Source of the DNA: VRUE01 sp963780815
Lineage (GTDB): Bacteria; Actinomycetota; Thermoleophilia; Solirubrobacterales; 70-9
Direction of reading: 5' to 3'
Length of the DNA: 64,000 bases
Assembly (NCBI GenBank): GCA_963780815.1
Contig: CAWADG010000009.1
Coordinates: forward strand, 370,658-434,657
A model generated the notes under the pieces. It made no database searches. It saw only the letters and a program-made list of their open reading frames with translations, and was not told the origin of the DNA. Each line of letters starts with the position of its first letter. The stretch's first letter is position 1. The translations under genes and the position numbers were made by a program. This document shows, one piece after another, positions 60,617 to 64,000 of the stretch.

Positions 60617-61669
60617 TTAGGAGGGCGGGGTGATTATCTGGCGTCGCCCGCGCCGCCATTGAACGACGCCGACGCGGTGGCCTTCCTGCAACCCCGTGAC
60701 GGGATCGAGCCGAAACGCGCCGAAGAGCGTCGTGGTGGTTAGGCGCGCGGCAGCGGCTTGCACGGCCTCGGGCACCGTGTCCCCCGCGTCCCGTGTGCAG
60801 CGCTGCCAGAGCACCCCGGCGGCGAAGGCAGCTGCCGCCGGGTAGGGGGGAGGCGAGCCCGCAGCTTTTAGGTAGGCGGTGGTGAACCAGCGGCTGTCGG
60901 GTCCGTCCTCCGGCTGGGGTGCGGCGTCGGGCAGCCACTGACACGGTCCGTAGACACCGGTGAGGCGGTCGGCGACTGGCGCTAGGACCTCGTCCACCCC
61001 TGCCGCCACGAAGGCTACGGCCCGCCAGCGCTGACGCAGGAGGCGAGCCGCGATCGCTAGCTCGTCATCGAAGCCCCCCGCGACGAGGAGTACATCAGCG
61101 CGCCGGCCTTGAACCGACCGGGCGGCGCCGTCGCCGTCGCCAGGGTCGAAGGGGATGGCGGTGACCGCCAAGCCGACGTCGCCCGCGGCCCCCAGCGCGC
61201 CGCCAGCCACCTCGCGGCCGAACCGGGTTCGCGAGTGCAGGAGCACAGCCTCGGCGCCGGCGAGCTCGGCGGCATCGAGGGCGCTGATCACCGCCGCCAG
61301 GTAGGTGGCGGCGGGCGCTGGGACGTTCACGACGTGCGGGAACGCCTGGCGGGCGAGGCGCGCGCTCGCGCCGCCGTGATTCCACAGGACCGTTGGCGCG
61401 GCGCGCGCGGCAGCCACCGCCGGCCCCGCGCCATACGGTCCAAACAGGACATCGATTCGATGCCGCACAGCGACGCTCGCGACAGCGGCGGCGGCCGAGG
61501 GGTAGGCGTCCGCGATCGCGAGATCCACTCCGGCCTCCGCCGCCCACAACCGCAGGGCGGTGGCGCCTGACCGACCGTAGCGCGCGAGCGGGCCCGACAG
61601 GGGCGTGACGAGCGCGGCACGCAGACGCTTCCGGCGGATCAGGACTGCCCCAATGAAGGTGGCATGCAA
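60617..61669 (-). CDS. Periplasmic-binding-protein-like (Leu/Ile/Val type) protein without clear signal peptide
   Basis: About 350 residues. The fold is that of the branched-chain amino-acid-binding (Peripla_BP_6) family: LRAALVTPLSGPLARYGRSG, VLFGPYGAGPAVAAARAAPT, EAVLLHSRTRFGREVAGGAL, ADVLLVAGGFDDELAIAARL, LTGVYGPCQWLPDAAPQPED. The start is unclear; TTG 61669 is chosen. No signal peptide or lipobox precedes the domain, and no ABC permease is nearby, so it may be a cytoplasmic ligand sensor or an orphan that lost its signal. Confidence 0.7.
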   Translation of the reverse strand: MHATFIGAVLIRRKRLRAALVTPLSGPLARYGRSGATALRLWAAEAGVDLAIADAYPSAAAAVASVAVRHRIDVLFGPYGAGPAVAAARAAPTVLWNHGGASARLARQAFPHVVNVPAPAATYLAAVISALDAAELAGAEAVLLHSRTRFGREVAGGALGAAGDVGLAVTAIPFDPGDGDGAARSVQGRRADVLLVAGGFDDELAIAARLLRQRWRAVAFVAAGVDEVLAPVADRLTGVYGPCQWLPDAAPQPEDGPDSRWFTTAYLKAAGSPPPYPAAAAFAAGVLWQRCTRDAGDTVPEAVQAAAARLTTTTLFGAFRLDPVTGLQEGHRVGVVQWRRGRRQIITPPS

Positions 61670-61724
61670 TGACTGGGCGCTCCCGGATTGCCCGAGGAGC
61701 GGTCGTGGGCGTGAGGCCAGACGA

Positions 61725-62204
61725 TCACCGATCGTCCGAGTGTCTTTCGCGCGACGACAATCCGAGCTCATGCGCCTCCAGGTTGGTCTTCAAGGTCTTC
61801 AGTTGGCGGGCGATGTCGCGGGCGATTCCTGCGCGCATCAGTGGGTGAAGCACCCGAGGCGCTCCGAGTTCGACATCGCTGTGCTGGGTCAGCCGAGTAG
61901 CACCGCCGAGATTCTCGAGCGTGTAGATCACGATGAGCACGTCGGTTCCGTCCTCCTCGCGCCACTGGATTCGGTTTGGTGGCGTCCAGCTCAGGCAGGT
62001 GTGGTCCATCTCCCGAGCGGGTCGGACCGGGATCGGGCGATGAGTAACCCTGTAGCGCGCCCCCGGGCCCGGCTCGTCCCCTTCGATCTGCTCGACCGAG
62101 AGAACCTTCGGGCACCACTTCGGGTCGTTGCGCGCGTCGGCGAGGTAGGCGAACACGTCTTCTCCGGGTCGCGCGATCACAACACTGCGGCTCACTTCCA
62201 CCAC
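61725..62204 (-). CDS. SRPBCC/polyketide-cyclase-like protein
   Basis: A 159-residue protein of the START/SRPBCC fold: VEVSRSVVIARPGEDVFAYL, ADARNDPKWCPKVLSVEQIE, a central IQWREEDGTDVLIVIYTLEN, and the C-terminal helix ARQLKTLKTNLEAHEL. Start GTG 62204 has GAGG upstream. It probably binds a hydrophobic ligand; substrate unknown. Confidence 0.8.
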   Translation of the reverse strand: MVEVSRSVVIARPGEDVFAYLADARNDPKWCPKVLSVEQIEGDEPGPGARYRVTHRPIPVRPAREMDHTCLSWTPPNRIQWREEDGTDVLIVIYTLENLGGATRLTQHSDVELGAPRVLHPLMRAGIARDIARQLKTLKTNLEAHELGLSSRERHSDDR

Positions 62205-62383
62205 TGAATCCTCGCACTGCGCAGCGGAGCGAACACGGACCAATCCAGCTGCACGCGAGGGGGTCACTCCAGCCGCTGCAGCTTCGCGCGCCATGCGGGC
62301 GTGTCCGGTGGCCCGCAGACGTGGCCCCGCAGACGCTCGAGTTGGACGACGAGCAGGCGGCACCGTTGATTCGCGACAGCGAC

Positions 62384-62776
62384 CTAGCCTCCGAAAGGTC
62401 CCGGATCCGGGGGGACGTCGACGGTGTGTTCCTGGAGCGCGGCGAGAGAAACGACCTCAAGCGCCCGTTCATGGGTGGACGCCAGCACTACGTAGGCGGC
62501 CGCGCCGTCCTCGTGCGACCGCAGCCAGTTCACCGCGGTCACGCACCAGCGGTCGCCGGCCGCGAGCCCAGGGAAGTGGTACTGAGGCATGGGGGTGATC
62601 AGGTCGTTGCCGATACGACGCTGGTGCTCGAGGAACGCGGACGTGACCACCGCGCAGATCGTGTGGCTCCCCCGGTCCTCCGGACCGGTACGACAGCACC
62701 CGTCACGATAGAAGCCGGTGAGGGGGTCGGTGCCACACGGCTCAAGCTCGCCACCGAGCACATTACGATCGGTCAC
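62384..62776 (-). CDS. DUF2237 family protein
   Basis: A 130-residue protein with the DUF2237 pattern: TDRNVLGGELEPCGTDPLTG, FYRDGCCRTGPEDRGSHTIC, FPGLAAGDRWCVTAVNWLRS and LASTHERALEVVSLAALQEH. Several conserved cysteines. Start GTG 62776; longer frames run into the tRNA-Ser fragment and are not credible. Function unknown. Confidence 0.82.
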   Translation of the reverse strand: MTDRNVLGGELEPCGTDPLTGFYRDGCCRTGPEDRGSHTICAVVTSAFLEHQRRIGNDLITPMPQYHFPGLAAGDRWCVTAVNWLRSHEDGAAAYVVLASTHERALEVVSLAALQEHTVDVPPDPGPFGG

Positions 62777-62878
62777 CGCACCAGTATCGCCTGGCGGGCT
62801 AGCCGGTATCGCACTCCCGAAGGGCTCGCAGATCGTGTTCCGCGAAAGGCCCTGGAAACCGGCGATTTCACACGGAGA

Positions 62879-62934
62879 TCTCGAAAACCGTTGGCGTCGC
62901 AAGGCGCTCGTGGGTTCGAATCCCACCCCCTCCG
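62879..62934 (+). pseudogene. 3' part of tRNA-Ser(CGA)
   Basis: From TCTCGAAAACCG (anticodon loop, CGA), through a long variable arm (GGCGTCGCAAGGCGC region), T arm GTGGG-TTCGAAT-CCCAC, acceptor strand CCCCTCC and discriminator G. The matching 5' half (expected to start GGAGGGG) is absent upstream. It resembles an attachment site left by an element to its left that used tRNA-Ser. Confidence 0.75.
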
Positions 62935-63028
62935 CTCGCCTGGCCCCCTGAGTTGTCGCTCTGCCCTTTCGCGCGAAGCGGGAGCCGGCTCAGGACGTGG
63001 CGCCCCGGCCCAAAGCCGAGCACCGGGA

Positions 63029-63865
63029 TCACGCCGCGCGCGCCGGTGCGGACAGCTCCTCTGAGCGCTCCCACAGCTCGGCGGCGAGGCGGTCGTCCTG
63101 CGCCTGCGCGCTCGGCTGCACCGGCCGCTGCTTCTCGACGTACTGGCCGCGAAGCTCGCCCCCGGCGGGATCGAGCGCGAGCCACACCAGGGAGCTGGCG
63201 CCGCGCTCGGGCGAGCGCAGGAACGGCCCGGCGAGGGTGAGACTGATCCGCGCCAGCGCGCCGTCGTTTTTGCCGAATCCGGTGCGAATCACGCCGGGGT
63301 GGAAGCAGTTGGCCACGATGGCGGGGTTGCGGCGCTGCAGCTCGCGGGTGAAGAGGATGTTGCAGAGCTTGGTCGTGCCGTAGACGCGTCCGGGGCGGAA
63401 GCGACCGCGCTCGGACTGAAGGTCGTCGAGGTCGAGCAGGCCGCCCTTATGGGCATCGCTCGCCGTGGTCACCACACGCGCGCGCGAGGCCGTGAGCCGC
63501 TCGAGGAGCAGGTTCGTGAGCAGGAACGGGGCGAGGTGGTTGAGGGCGAAGGTCTGCTCGAAGCCGTCGGGCGTCACATGGCGCGAGGTGAACATGGCGC
63601 CCGCGTTGTTCGCGAGCACGTCGATGCGCGGGTAGGTCTCCAGCAGCTCGGCGGCGAGCCGGCGCACCTCGTCCATCCGTGCAAGGTCCGCCACGTGCTC
63701 GTGCACCGGCGCGCCGCCGCCGGAGGTGCGCGCCTCCTCCGCAGTTACCCGCACGCGCGCTGTATCGCGGCCGACGACGCCCAGCTCGGCGCCGCGGGCA
63801 GCCAGCTCGATCGCGGCCGCGTGGCCGATCCCGCGCGTGGCACCGGTGAGGACCACAGTTGGCAT
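63029..63865 (-). CDS. Short-chain dehydrogenase/reductase
   Basis: A 278-residue classical SDR. VVLTGATRGIGHAAAIELAA is the NAD(P)-binding TGxxxGIG, VLANNAGAMFTSRHVTPDGF has NNAG, and RVVTTASDAHKGG with GRVYGTTKLCNILFTRELQR has the catalytic YxxxK. It is close to the WWOX/retinol-dehydrogenase-like subgroup. ATG 63865. Substrate unknown. Confidence 0.9.
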   Translation of the reverse strand: MPTVVLTGATRGIGHAAAIELAARGAELGVVGRDTARVRVTAEEARTSGGGAPVHEHVADLARMDEVRRLAAELLETYPRIDVLANNAGAMFTSRHVTPDGFEQTFALNHLAPFLLTNLLLERLTASRARVVTTASDAHKGGLLDLDDLQSERGRFRPGRVYGTTKLCNILFTRELQRRNPAIVANCFHPGVIRTGFGKNDGALARISLTLAGPFLRSPERGASSLVWLALDPAGGELRGQYVEKQRPVQPSAQAQDDRLAAELWERSEELSAPARAA

Positions 63866-64000
63866 CAGTGGAAAGCTAACCCGGACAGCATCGGGGCGCT
63901 GAGCTCACAGCCGAGGGCGCTGCTCAGAGGGTGCTCGCCGGCGCGCTGGCCCGATTTGACGGGGTGGCCGACCCAGAAGGCTCGCGGAGACTCTTGCTCC
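63866..64000. other. Right edge, no gene recognised
   Basis: The last 135 bases hold no frame I can support; an upstream region for the minus-strand SDR gene is likely. Confidence 0.4.

Noticed and set aside
60290..60742. Plus-strand frame between the propeller remnant and the binding protein
   Set aside because: No Shine-Dalgarno, shadow-type composition, and short inverted repeats rather than coding signals.
62777..62926. N-terminal extension of the DUF2237 protein
   Set aside because: The extra codons run antisense through the tRNA-Ser fragment and are not conserved-looking; GTG 62776 begins the domain.

Overview
The window is high-GC, with GTG and TTG starts common. It carries the actinobacterial order rpmF-plsX-acpP-rnc-smc-ftsY-ffh-rpsP-khpA-trmD-rplS-lepB-rnhB-yraN-comM-dprA. 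It also holds several secreted proteins of a type I associate with Thermoleophilia (Solirubrobacterales and relatives): a membrane-spanning N-terminus, then NSVG..QLKKNAVT decapeptide repeats. I infer a Thermoleophilia-like actinobacterium, possibly a metagenome assembly; no rRNA is present to confirm it.

Region 1 (1-21 kb) is conserved housekeeping: fatty-acid/phospholipid initiation (plsX, acpP), RNA processing (rnc, rnhB), chromosome organisation (an unusually short SMC-like protein), the SRP pathway (ftsY, ffh), ribosome and tRNA maturation (rpmF, rpsP, khpA, trmD, rplS), protein export (lepB), DNA uptake/processing (comM, dprA), thiamine (thiD) and branched-chain amino acids (ilvD). yceD is inverted relative to rpmF, rimM is missing from its usual place, and a wax-ester-synthase/DGAT-like gene sits between smc and ftsY.

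Region 2 (21.4-23.9 kb) is a small decayed integrative element bounded by a 39-bp direct repeat of the 3' end of a 5-formyl-THF cyclo-ligase-like gene. Region 3 (24.6-31.3 kb) returns to core-like genes: an L,D-transpeptidase, a XerC/D recombinase, a FliA/WhiG-type sigma factor, a second EF-G, an RNase HI and a VOC protein. Five copies of a ~55-75-bp repeat lie in the gaps before plsX, acpP, the sigma factor, the EF-G paralogue and a zinc-finger-like protein. Every copy contains a short ORF whose stop codon overlaps the downstream start codon.

Region 4 (31-64 kb) is accessory: secreted hydrolases, beta-propellers, PKD proteins and lipoproteins, a GT2 glycosyltransferase next to a RmlC-like epimerase, a cyclase-AAA-ATPase regulator, and stress and oxidoreductase genes. 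It contains an IS21-family and an IS481-family element. tRNA-associated scars mark it: a tRNA-Gly split into 5' and 3' halves 5.6 kb apart with an intact copy between them, an intact tRNA-Cys next to an integrase C-terminal relic, and the 3' half of a tRNA-Ser(CGA).
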